From contig JANQKV010000029.1 of the NCBI GenBank assembly GCA_028280945.1, positions 58,894 through 122,893 on the forward strand: a stretch of 64,000 bases of DNA, in the 5' to 3' direction. Below the pieces are notes generated by a model. It worked only from the letters and a program-made list of their open reading frames with translations, was not told where the DNA came from and ran no database searches. The first letter of the stretch is position 1. The number at the start of each line of letters is the position of its first letter. The DNA is from Opitutaceae bacterium (GTDB lineage: Bacteria > Verrucomicrobiota > Verrucomicrobiia > Opitutales > Opitutaceae). A program made the position numbers and the translations under genes. Shown here one piece after another: positions 8,082 through 15,423 of the stretch.

Positions 8082-8381
8082 TTATTTGCGGGCTCGTTTG
8101 GCGGCGGAGTGCGGGATGATTGTCTCGGTGTCCGCGTGCGGACGGGCAATGACATGCGCGCTGATGACTTCGCCGTGCTGGCTGGCGGCTTCGGAGCCGG
8201 ATTCGATCGCCGCCTTCACCGCGGCAACGTCGCCCCGGATGGTGGTGCTGACGAGGGCACTGCCGACTCCGGTCATAGGACCGGCGATTTCGACGTTGGC
8301 GGATTTGAGCATCGCGTCCGTGCCTTGCACGAGGGCGATGAGACCCTTGGTCTCGAGGATACCGATTGCTTGAGTTGCCAT
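8082..8381 (-). CDS. BMC-H hexameric shell protein
   Basis: The 99-residue protein has a single BMC domain. It opens with QAIGILETKGLIALVQGTDA and continues with a GDVAAVKAAIESGSEAA helix and an ARPH strand end. Hexamers of this family tile the shell facets. It has a short extra C-terminal tail (TETIIPHSAAKRARK) compared with the other two BMC-H proteins. It is one of three BMC-H genes in the operon; no BMC-T (tandem-domain) gene is present. Confidence 0.95.
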   Translation of the reverse strand: MATQAIGILETKGLIALVQGTDAMLKSANVEIAGPMTGVGSALVSTTIRGDVAAVKAAIESGSEAASQHGEVISAHVIARPHADTETIIPHSAAKRARK

Positions 8382-8415
8382 AATGGTGGTTTGGGTTGGG
8401 GGCCGAAAAAGGCCT

Positions 8416-9624
8416 TCAGGTTGATTGAGAAGAGAGGGAGGGTTGGTGGGTCACGTGGCGGAAAACTTCGCGGGCGATGACCAGTTCTTCGTTGGCCGGA
8501 ATGACCATGATTTTGACCGCGGAATCGTCGGCACTGATAAGGCCTTCGGCTCCGCGGGTGACGGCTGCGTTGCGGGTAGGGTCGAGTTTTACACCGAGAT
8601 CTTCGAGGCCGGCGCAAACCGCGGCCCGCAGTTCGGCGTCGTTCTCACCGATACCGGCGGTGAAGCTGATCACCTCGGCTCCCCCCATCCTGAAATGGAA
8701 CGAACCGGCCCAGTGGCGTATCGAGTCGATCAATACACCATGGGCGAGCCGGGCATCGGCGTTGCCCTCGGCGGCGGCGGCCCGGACATCACGGGCATCG
8801 TTGCTGACACCGGACAAGCCCAGCAGGCCGCCTTTGCGGGTGAGCTGCCGTTCGGCTTCGTCAAGGGTCAGTCCGAGCATCTTGCAGGCGTAGGGAATCG
8901 CCATGGCATCAAGGTCGCCCACCCGGTTGTTTTGCGGCAGACCGCTCTGCGGGCTGAATCCCATGCTGGTACCGATGGCCACACCATCGCGGATACCCGT
9001 GACCGAGCTGCTACCGCCGAGGTGGCAGGACAACACGCGCAGGGGCGGTCCATCGCACTCGCCGGGGCCACGCAGGTAGAGCTGCCGGACCCGTTCAGCC
9101 ACGTCGTCGCGACCGAGCAGTTCGGCGGAGCGTTCGGCCACAAATTTGTGGCTGGCGCCGTGGAAGCCATAACGGCGGATGCCGAGATCGCGCCATGCTT
9201 TTGGAATGGCGTAGTGTGATGCGGCGGGCGCCACCCATTGGTAGAAAGCCGTCTCAAACAGCGCGACGCGACGGGCCCGGGGACAGCGTTCCGCAAAGCT
9301 GCGAATGCCCTCCGCGTAAGCCGGATTGTGGGCGGGCGCAACTTCTTGGAAGCCATCAAGCGCGGCGAGCACATGCTCATCCGCGTCGACACAACCACTG
9401 AGGTCTTTGCCAAGCACGGTCTTGAAGCCGACGGCTTCCAACTCATCGGCCGAGGCCAGATGTCCGTCATCGACCAGCTTCGCCAGCATCTCGTCGATGC
9501 ATGGCGTATACTCGGTCACCCGCTCGAACCCACCGCTGGTGAGCATCGAGGCGGCCCCCTCCGACATATCGAACAAACGATACTTGAAGGAGGTGGAGCC
9601 GAGGTTAGCGACGAGGACCTTCAT
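8416..9624 (-). CDS. ackA: Acetate/propionate kinase
   Basis: The 402-residue protein is an ASKHA-fold acetate kinase. It has the N-terminal VANLGSTSFKYRLF (usual form NxGSSSxK), the central RYGFHGASHK and HLGGSSSVTGI nucleotide and phosphate motifs, and GIGENDAELR near the end. It converts acyl phosphate from the PduL-type enzyme to the acid with ATP formation (acetate, propionate or lactate according to the aldehyde). It lies inside the BMC operon between two BMC-H genes. I see no encapsulation helix, so it probably works in the cytosol or at the shell surface. Confidence 0.94.
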   Translation of the reverse strand: MKVLVANLGSTSFKYRLFDMSEGAASMLTSGGFERVTEYTPCIDEMLAKLVDDGHLASADELEAVGFKTVLGKDLSGCVDADEHVLAALDGFQEVAPAHNPAYAEGIRSFAERCPRARRVALFETAFYQWVAPAASHYAIPKAWRDLGIRRYGFHGASHKFVAERSAELLGRDDVAERVRQLYLRGPGECDGPPLRVLSCHLGGSSSVTGIRDGVAIGTSMGFSPQSGLPQNNRVGDLDAMAIPYACKMLGLTLDEAERQLTRKGGLLGLSGVSNDARDVRAAAAEGNADARLAHGVLIDSIRHWAGSFHFRMGGAEVISFTAGIGENDAELRAAVCAGLEDLGVKLDPTRNAAVTRGAEGLISADDSAVKIMVIPANEELVIAREVFRHVTHQPSLSSQST

Positions 9625-9649
9625 GGGAACGCGGCGACCGCGGTGGACG

Positions 9650-9928
9650 TTATCCGATCCAGCTGCCGAGTTTGCCGAGATCGTCGTGCGGACGCGGGAT
9701 GACCTGCACCGAGACGACTTCGCCGACCTGGGAGGCGGCTTCCGAGCCGGCTTCGACGGCGGCCTTCACCGCGGCGACATCGCCGGTGAAGAATCCGGTC
9801 ACAAAACCCGAGCCGATCTTTTCCCAGCCGGACATTTTCACGTCGGCGGATTTGAGGGCGGCGTCGGAGGCTTCCATGAGGCTGATGAGCCCCTTGGTTT
9901 CGATCATTCCAATTGCTTGTTTAGCCAT
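9650..9928 (-). CDS. BMC-H hexameric shell protein
   Basis: The 92-residue single BMC-domain protein begins KQAIGMIETKGLISLMEASD and contains GDVAAVKAAVEAGSEAA and VIPRPH. It is a close paralogue of the 8082-8381 protein. The pore-loop region lies near SGWEKIGSGFVTGFF. The gene is 25 bp upstream of ackA on the same strand. Confidence 0.95.
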   Translation of the reverse strand: MAKQAIGMIETKGLISLMEASDAALKSADVKMSGWEKIGSGFVTGFFTGDVAAVKAAVEAGSEAASQVGEVVSVQVIPRPHDDLGKLGSWIG

Positions 9929-9951
9929 GTTGTTGGGTCTTTCGCTGAGGG

Positions 9952-10221
9952 TTAGGCGCCGAAGTTCTTGAGGAGCTCCTCGTGGGGACGGGCGATGACA
10001 TTGGAGGAGACAAGCTCGCCGATGCGGTTGGCGGCCTCGGCTCCGGCTTCGACGGCAGCCTTCACGCTGCCAACATCCCCCTTGACCAGGACGGTCAGGA
10101 AACCGCCGCCGATGGAGATTTGTTTGACGAGCGTGACCGACGCGGCCTTGGCCATTGCGTCGCTCGCTTCGATGGAGCCGGTGAGGCCCTTGGTTTCGAT
10201 CAATCCGATGGATTCACTCAT
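9952..10221 (-). CDS. BMC-H hexameric shell protein
   Basis: The 89-residue single BMC-domain protein opens with SIGLIETKGLTGSIEASDA and contains GDVGSVKAAVEAGAEAANRI and VIARPHEELL. It is the first shell gene of the operon, about 70 bp after the pduL-type gene. The pore-side segment KQISIGGGFLTVLV differs from the other two BMC-H proteins, which suggests different pore chemistry. Confidence 0.95.
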   Translation of the reverse strand: MSESIGLIETKGLTGSIEASDAMAKAASVTLVKQISIGGGFLTVLVKGDVGSVKAAVEAGAEAANRIGELVSSNVIARPHEELLKNFGA

Positions 10222-10291
10222 GGTATGGTTGGATTTGGGTTTGGCTTACGCTGATTGATTGGACGGAAAAGGTGCTGTATTCAAAAATTGG

Positions 10292-10960
10292 TTACTTGAG
10301 GAGTTCGCAGGGCACGTCGGGACCGAGGCCACAGGCGTTGGCCTCGTCGGTGTCGATGTGCACCTCGAGTTTGAAGGCGGGGTCGACGCGCACGAAGATG
10401 CGGTCGAAGGTCACGCCGAGCTCCCCGCCGACCCGGAGCTTCATGTAGCTTTTGTTCTCCACGCCGTAGAACGCGGCGTCCTCCGGAGCCATGTGCACGT
10501 GCGGCGCGGCGCGGATGACCCCCTCCGGCATCTCCAGGAAACCAGCGGGGCCCATCAGCATACAGCCCGGTGTGCCGGCGATGTTGCCGGAATTGGTGAC
10601 GGGGACTTTAAAACCCAGCGAAATCGAATCGGTGTAGGCGAGCTCAACCTGGTTGAAGTCGCGACAGGGCCCGAGGATGCGCAGGTTGGAAATCACGCGG
10701 CTGCGCGGACCGATGAGGGTGACGGATTCATGGGCCGCGAATTGCCCCTCCTGGTAGAGCATTTTCATCGGCTTGAGTTGGTGACCTTCGCCGAAAAGCG
10801 TCTCCACCGCTTCCTGCGAAAGGTGGCAGTGCCGGGCACTGGAATTGACCACCAACGGATTGGGCCCCTCCCCACGGGTCGGTGTCACCACCCCGGCGTA
10901 GCGGGCCAAACTGGCGCGCACCAATTGCTCAACTTGGGCTCTATCGGGGCTGGAAATCAT
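10292..10960 (-). CDS. pduL: PduL-type phosphate acyltransferase
   Basis: The 222-residue protein converts acyl-CoA to acyl phosphate, regenerating CoA inside the microcompartment. Two zinc-binding signatures of the family are visible, SARHCHLS near residue 45 and APHVHMAPEDA near residue 140. The first about 25 residues (DRAQVEQLVRASLARYAGVV) form an amphipathic helix typical of an encapsulation peptide, followed by a Pro/Thr linker. It is the promoter-proximal gene of the operon and faces the DeoR gene across a 111-bp intergenic region. Confidence 0.93.
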   Translation of the reverse strand: MISSPDRAQVEQLVRASLARYAGVVTPTRGEGPNPLVVNSSARHCHLSQEAVETLFGEGHQLKPMKMLYQEGQFAAHESVTLIGPRSRVISNLRILGPCRDFNQVELAYTDSISLGFKVPVTNSGNIAGTPGCMLMGPAGFLEMPEGVIRAAPHVHMAPEDAAFYGVENKSYMKLRVGGELGVTFDRIFVRVDPAFKLEVHIDTDEANACGLGPDVPCELLK

Positions 10961-11071
10961 GCCGTTTGATGTGGGTTTTTGATTGAATTACTTCCTAAAA
11001 CCCAATTATTCCCACATTAAGTCAACAAATTACTCGCCATATCCCAAATATTTCCACGTTTGTAACTTGGC
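10961..11071. promoter_or_regulatory. Divergent BMC/deoR promoter region with direct-repeat operators
   Basis: Two near-identical 18-mers lie in the same orientation. They are CCCAATTATTCCCACATT at 11001-11018 and CCCAAATATTTCCACGTT at 11043-11060 (15 of 18 identical). Their starts are 42 bp apart, i.e. four helical turns, so a regulator would meet both on one face. The region is strikingly AT-rich for this genome. The adjacent DeoR-family protein is the obvious candidate to bind here, repressing both directions until a sugar-phosphate appears. Confidence 0.65.
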
Positions 11072-11842
11072 ATGCTCGCGACCGAACGACAGCAGAAGAT
11101 CCTCTCCCTGATCGAGGTACAGGGCACCGTGCGCACGCTGGATTTGGCGGAGCAGTTTGGGGTCACTGATGAGACGATCCGCCGCGATTTTCAGACCCTG
11201 GCGGACCTGCACCCGCTCAAGCGCATCCACGGCGGCGCCAGCAGCCTGACCGGACGGCCCCGCCTGCAGTCGTTTTTGGAGCGGCGAAACTTGCACGTGG
11301 ACCGCAAGGCCGCGATTGCCAACGCCGCGCGGTCCCTGATCGTGCCCGGCCAGACCTACGCATTCGACAGCAGCACCACCGCCTTTGCCTTGGTGAGCAC
11401 GCTGCCCGACCTGCCCTATCGCATCGTAACCAACTCCTTTGCCGTCATTGAACAAGTGACACGTTTGGAGCAGGTGGAGTTGATCGCCATGGGCGGGCGT
11501 TACCATCCCAAGACCCACACGTTTGTCGGCGGTGAAACCATCGACGTGCTGCGCCGCCACAACATACACACCGCTTTTGTCTCGTGCATCGGCTACGATC
11601 CGGGCCGGGGCGCCAGTGAGGGGTTTGAGGCGCAGGCCACCTTTAAAATGCGCCTGGTGCAATACGCCGAACGGGTGGTGCTGCTGGTGGACTCCAGCAA
11701 ACTCAACGACCGGTCCGAATACTTCTTTGCCGAGCCGGGAGACATCGCTGAACTTGTCACCGACGATGCCGCCGACCCGGCCATCATCTCCCACATCCGC
11801 CGCACCCTGCCCCAAGTCACCATCGCTCCCGTCGCAACCTGA
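11072..11842 (+). CDS. DeoR/GlpR-family transcriptional regulator of the BMC operon
   Basis: The 256-residue protein has an N-terminal DeoR helix-turn-helix (ERQQKILSLIEVQG, then FGVTDETIRRDFQTL, then KRIHGGA). A C-terminal sugar-phosphate sensor domain (DeoRC fold) follows, with DSSTTAFAL, TNSFAV and VDSSKLNDRS. Family members are usually inactivated by phosphorylated sugars; L-fuculose-1-phosphate or rhamnulose-1-phosphate is the natural guess given the aldolase. It is divergent from the BMC operon and ten bases upstream of an SDR gene. A DeoR regulator beside this microcompartment type is known from planctomycetes. Confidence 0.9.
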   Translation: MLATERQQKILSLIEVQGTVRTLDLAEQFGVTDETIRRDFQTLADLHPLKRIHGGASSLTGRPRLQSFLERRNLHVDRKAAIANAARSLIVPGQTYAFDSSTTAFALVSTLPDLPYRIVTNSFAVIEQVTRLEQVELIAMGGRYHPKTHTFVGGETIDVLRRHNIHTAFVSCIGYDPGRGASEGFEAQATFKMRLVQYAERVVLLVDSSKLNDRSEYFFAEPGDIAELVTDDAADPAIISHIRRTLPQVTIAPVAT

Positions 11843-11851
11843 TTATCCGGC

Positions 11852-12607
11852 ATGTTTTCCCTCTCCGCCAAGACCGCCCTGATCACCGGTGCCGGTGCCG
11901 GCATCGGGGCCAGCATTGCCCGGCTCTTCGCCCAGCAGGAAGCCCTGGTGTGGGTGATTGACCGTGACGCCGCCGCCGCACAACAGGTGGTCCGGGAAAT
12001 CACCTCGGGAGGAGGCGTGGCCCGGGCCGCGGAGGTGAACGTCAGCGACGACTCCGGGGTCGACACGCTCGCCGACCAAGTCGGTCCGATCGACATCCTG
12101 GTCAACAACGCCGGCATCGGTCACGTCGGCAACCTGCTGCAGACCACCGCCGCCGACCTCGATCGTCTCCACGCCGTGAATACGCGCGGTCCCTTTAACC
12201 TCTGCCGGACATTTGTGCCGACGATGCTCGAACGCGAATCCGGCAGCGTCATCAACCTTGCCTCGGTTGGCGGGGTGGTCGCCCTCCGTGACCGGCTGGC
12301 CTACACCACCACAAAATTTGCCGTGGTGGGCCTGACCAAGGCGCTCGCCCTCGACCACTCCCATACAGGTGTGCGCTTCAACGCGATCTGCCCGGGCCGG
12401 GTGGAAACCGAATTTGTGCAGAACATGATCGCACAATACCCCGATCCCCAGCACGCCTACCGCGAGATGGCCGCCACCCAGCTCAACGGCCGCATGGCCC
12501 GCCCGGAGGAGATCGCCGCCGCCGCCCTTTACCTGGCTTCCGATGCATCCGCCATGGTCACCGGCAGCACGTTGATGATCGACGGCGGTTGGAGCGCGGG
12601 CAAATGA
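11852..12607 (+). CDS. SDR-family dehydrogenase (sugar/keto-deoxysugar type)
   Basis: The 251-residue protein is a classical short-chain dehydrogenase. TGAGAGIGASIA binds the cofactor, NNAGIG follows, and the catalytic Ser (NLASVGG) and YxxxK (YTTTKFA) are intact. Asp after the second beta-strand (VWVIDRDA) suggests NAD+ preference. It resembles dehydrogenases that oxidise fucose or 2-keto-3-deoxy-L-fuconate, so it may serve an oxidative side route for the same sugar as the microcompartment. That assignment is inference. It is co-oriented with deoR, nine bases apart. Confidence 0.8.
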   Translation: MFSLSAKTALITGAGAGIGASIARLFAQQEALVWVIDRDAAAAQQVVREITSGGGVARAAEVNVSDDSGVDTLADQVGPIDILVNNAGIGHVGNLLQTTAADLDRLHAVNTRGPFNLCRTFVPTMLERESGSVINLASVGGVVALRDRLAYTTTKFAVVGLTKALALDHSHTGVRFNAICPGRVETEFVQNMIAQYPDPQHAYREMAATQLNGRMARPEEIAAAALYLASDASAMVTGSTLMIDGGWSAGK

Positions 12608-12697
12608 AGCCGATTTGCCCTCCCGGCGAATGGGATCGGCTGGATTGTTTTCATTAATCTCGACTCAACGATTCAACGCCACGAACAGCTTGGACGT

Positions 12698-12712
12698 GCC
12701 TATCTGATAAGC
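12698..12712. promoter_or_regulatory. 15-bp palindromic operator (regulon site 1)
   Basis: GCCTATCTGATAAGC lies 118 bp upstream of the sulfatase start at 12831. It is identical to the copies at 14328 and 43292. The half-sites GCCTATC and GATAAGC are inverted around a central T. Confidence 0.8.
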
Positions 12713-12830
12713 GGCGGGATACGCGCACGGCCCCGGGCGCCCGGATAGATACCTCTACTCGGGTTGTCGGCATGTCGCGAGCCGGTTGCCGACGTTCCCT
12801 CCCTCCCCCCATTCCCCTGCCTTCCATCCC

Positions 12831-14288
12831 GTGAAAAAACTCCTGACCTTCCTCTGCCTTCTCGCCACTTCGGCGCTGCTGCCGGCCGACCGGCCCAACG
12901 TCATTATCGTCTTCATCGATGACCTGGGTTACGCCGATATCGGACCGTTTGGCGGAGACATCCCGACGCCGGCCCTTGAACGGTTGGCACGCGAGGGGAA
13001 AATCTTCACCCAGTTTTTGGTCACTTCGCCGGTGTGCTCGAGCTCGCGGGCCTCGCTCCTAACCGGCGCCTTCCACGAGCGGGTTTCGATCACCGGCGCG
13101 CTGTTTCCCCACTCGGAAACCGGCCTGAATCCCAGCGAGACCACCCTCGCCGAGCTTTGCCAAACGCAGGGATACGCCACCGCCTGTTTCGGCAAATGGC
13201 ATCTTGGCCACCATCCAAAGTTCCTGCCGACCAATCATGGTTTCAATACGTTCTACGGCATCCCCTATTCCAACGACATGTGGCCCCTGCACCCGGACGT
13301 CGCCCACTTTTCCCCCGGTGCGACAGCCCGCAAACGGGGGTTCCCGCCGCTCCCCATGGTAGAGGGAACACAGGTCGTGAACCCCGCGATCACCGCCGAC
13401 GACCAGCGCCACTTCACCCGGGATTTCACCACTCGATCAGTCGAATTCATCCGCAACCACGCCGACACTCCGTTCTTCCTCTATCTCGCCCACCCCATGG
13501 TCCATGTCCCGCTTTTTGTGAGCGAAGCGTTCGAAGGACGGAGCGGACAGGGACTCTACGCCGATACGGTGATGGAGCTCGATTGGTCGATGCAGCAGAT
13601 CATGGATGCAGTCGAATCGATCGATGCCACCAACAATAGCCTGATCATCTTCACGTCCGACAACGGGCCATGGTTGCGCTTCGGCAATCACGGTGGTTCA
13701 GCCGGACCCTACCGCGAAGGAAAACAAACATTTTACGAAGGGGGAATCCGCGTGCCGATGATCGCACGTTGGCCCGACCGCATTCCGGCCGGCACCTCCA
13801 CCGACACGATGCTCTCAACCATCGACCTGCTGCCCACCATCGCCGAACTCATCGGCAGCGACCTGCCGCCGCTCAAGATCGATGGATACTCGATTGTCGA
13901 TCACTTCGAGGCCGATACGGCCCTGCCCTCCCCACACAGCTATTTTCCGATGCATTACATCAACGGTGCACTGAGCGGCATCCGCACCCCGGAGTTCAAA
14001 TTGCTCTTCCCGCACGGCTATCCGTCCCTCACCGGTCTGGCTCCCGGCAAGGATGGATCACCCGGACCATTCCAACGCGTTCCCGCCACCTTCGAGCTCT
14101 ACGACTTGGTCAACGATCCCGGTGAAACCACCAACGTGCTTGCCGACCATCCCCACAAAGTCGTCGAGTTATTGATGGCGGCCAACCACTACCTCGCCGA
14201 CATCGGTGACGAACACCTGGAGGTGACCGGAAAGGGACGACGCGAACCCGGGCGGCTGGAACCGGGTGACGAGCGGCTGAAATGGTGA
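12831..14288 (+). CDS. Secreted S1-family sulfatase
   Basis: The 485-residue product has a type I signal peptide and an alkaline-phosphatase-fold sulfatase domain. The metal-binding DD lies at about 30-31 (FIDDLGYAD). The formylglycine motif is C69-S-S-S-R73, followed by ASLLTG, and FGKWHLGH and FTSDNGPW are present. I prefer the GTG at 12831, because it begins directly with a basic signal peptide (KKLLTFLCLL); the frame also extends to a TTG at 12786. It hydrolyses sulfate esters on a carbohydrate and needs maturation of Cys69. It follows operator site 1. Confidence 0.9.
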   Translation: MKKLLTFLCLLATSALLPADRPNVIIVFIDDLGYADIGPFGGDIPTPALERLAREGKIFTQFLVTSPVCSSSRASLLTGAFHERVSITGALFPHSETGLNPSETTLAELCQTQGYATACFGKWHLGHHPKFLPTNHGFNTFYGIPYSNDMWPLHPDVAHFSPGATARKRGFPPLPMVEGTQVVNPAITADDQRHFTRDFTTRSVEFIRNHADTPFFLYLAHPMVHVPLFVSEAFEGRSGQGLYADTVMELDWSMQQIMDAVESIDATNNSLIIFTSDNGPWLRFGNHGGSAGPYREGKQTFYEGGIRVPMIARWPDRIPAGTSTDTMLSTIDLLPTIAELIGSDLPPLKIDGYSIVDHFEADTALPSPHSYFPMHYINGALSGIRTPEFKLLFPHGYPSLTGLAPGKDGSPGPFQRVPATFELYDLVNDPGETTNVLADHPHKVVELLMAANHYLADIGDEHLEVTGKGRREPGRLEPGDERLKW

Positions 14289-14327
14289 AGCAAGCGCACC
14301 TCGGGGAAGGATTCTAAAGAAGCCTTT

Positions 14328-14342
14328 GCCTATCTGATAAGC
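14328..14342. promoter_or_regulatory. 15-bp palindromic operator (regulon site 2)
   Basis: GCCTATCTGATAAGC lies 123 bp upstream of the GH130 gene start at 14466 and 40 bp past the previous sulfatase stop. It is an exact copy of sites 1 and 10. Confidence 0.8.
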
Positions 14343-14465
14343 AACGAAGGGGTATGGCTCAAGCAGTCCGATTACTACGCTTCCGACACCTTCACCTTGT
14401 AACCCAATCCCTGCACCCGATCGACTTGGGAATCGGGTCACAGCAGTTCCTGTATTTCGCACGCA

Positions 14466-15398
14466 ATGGCACTCCCCATTTCCAAAAAAACCGTCGTCAA
14501 GCGTTACGCTGGCAACCCCATCATCACCAATGATCTGATCCCCTACAGTTGCCGCGGCGTCTACAACTCCACCGCCATCAAACACGAGGGCCGCTACTAC
14601 ATGGTGATGCGGTGCGAGGGTTACGACCTCCTGGACTTCTTTATGGTCGCTTCCAGTGCCAACGGCTATGACGGCTGGACCGTCGAGGGCGACGTGATCC
14701 CGATGCCCGATACGGAGGAGTTCCGGAAGTTTGGCCACAACTACTACGATCCCCGCCTGACCTGTGTCGACGGAGAGATCCTGATGACGGTGTGTTGTCA
14801 CGGCTCCGACGCCCGCATGGGACTCATGCGGACCAAGGACCTGCGCACGTTCGAGTGGACCGGTTTCATCACGGGTTCCGGTTTCCGCAACACCGTGTTC
14901 TTTCCCGAAAAAATCGGCGGCCTCTACACCGCGCTCGAGCGCCCCAACTCCAACGGCAGTATCTGGGTCACCCAATCACCCGATCTCATTTTCTGGGGAC
15001 AACACCAGCAGGTCCTTGAGGCCGACAAGTATGACGTCGGCGTGTGGGGCAAACGCAAGATCGGCCCCTGCGGCACACCCATCAAAACCGATCGCGGCTG
15101 GCTGATCATCTTCCACGCCGTGCAGACCATCTGCGACTACTCCTATCTCTACCATACCGGTGTGATGCTGACCGAGTTGGAGAACCCGGCCAAACTCATC
15201 CGCGTCGGCCGCGAGCCCATCCTTTCTCCCGAGGAATCCTACGAAACCGTGGGGCATGCTCCGACCGTGGTCTTTGCGTCGTCCCAGATTGTGGAGGACG
15301 ACGGCAGCATAAAGCTCTACTACGGCGGGGCTGATCGGTACCAATGCGTTGCCGACACCACGATTGACGATTTGTTGGAAGCCGCGCTCGAGCGATAA
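14466..15398 (+). CDS. GH130-family glycosidase or phosphorylase
   Basis: The 310-residue protein has no signal peptide and is probably cytosolic. It has the five-bladed beta-propeller pattern of GH130: RYAGNPII near the N-terminus, NYYDPRLT with the candidate catalytic Asp, and a final YYGGADRYQCVADTTIDDLL typical of the family. GH130 members phosphorolyse or hydrolyse beta-1,2- or beta-1,4-mannosides; the true substrate here is not known. It carries its own upstream operator and is followed 25 bp later by a sulfatase. Confidence 0.87.
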   Translation: MALPISKKTVVKRYAGNPIITNDLIPYSCRGVYNSTAIKHEGRYYMVMRCEGYDLLDFFMVASSANGYDGWTVEGDVIPMPDTEEFRKFGHNYYDPRLTCVDGEILMTVCCHGSDARMGLMRTKDLRTFEWTGFITGSGFRNTVFFPEKIGGLYTALERPNSNGSIWVTQSPDLIFWGQHQQVLEADKYDVGVWGKRKIGPCGTPIKTDRGWLIIFHAVQTICDYSYLYHTGVMLTELENPAKLIRVGREPILSPEESYETVGHAPTVVFASSQIVEDDGSIKLYYGGADRYQCVADTTIDDLLEAALER

Positions 15399-15423
15399 TC
15401 CCATCCCTCGCGCGTTTTTTCGG

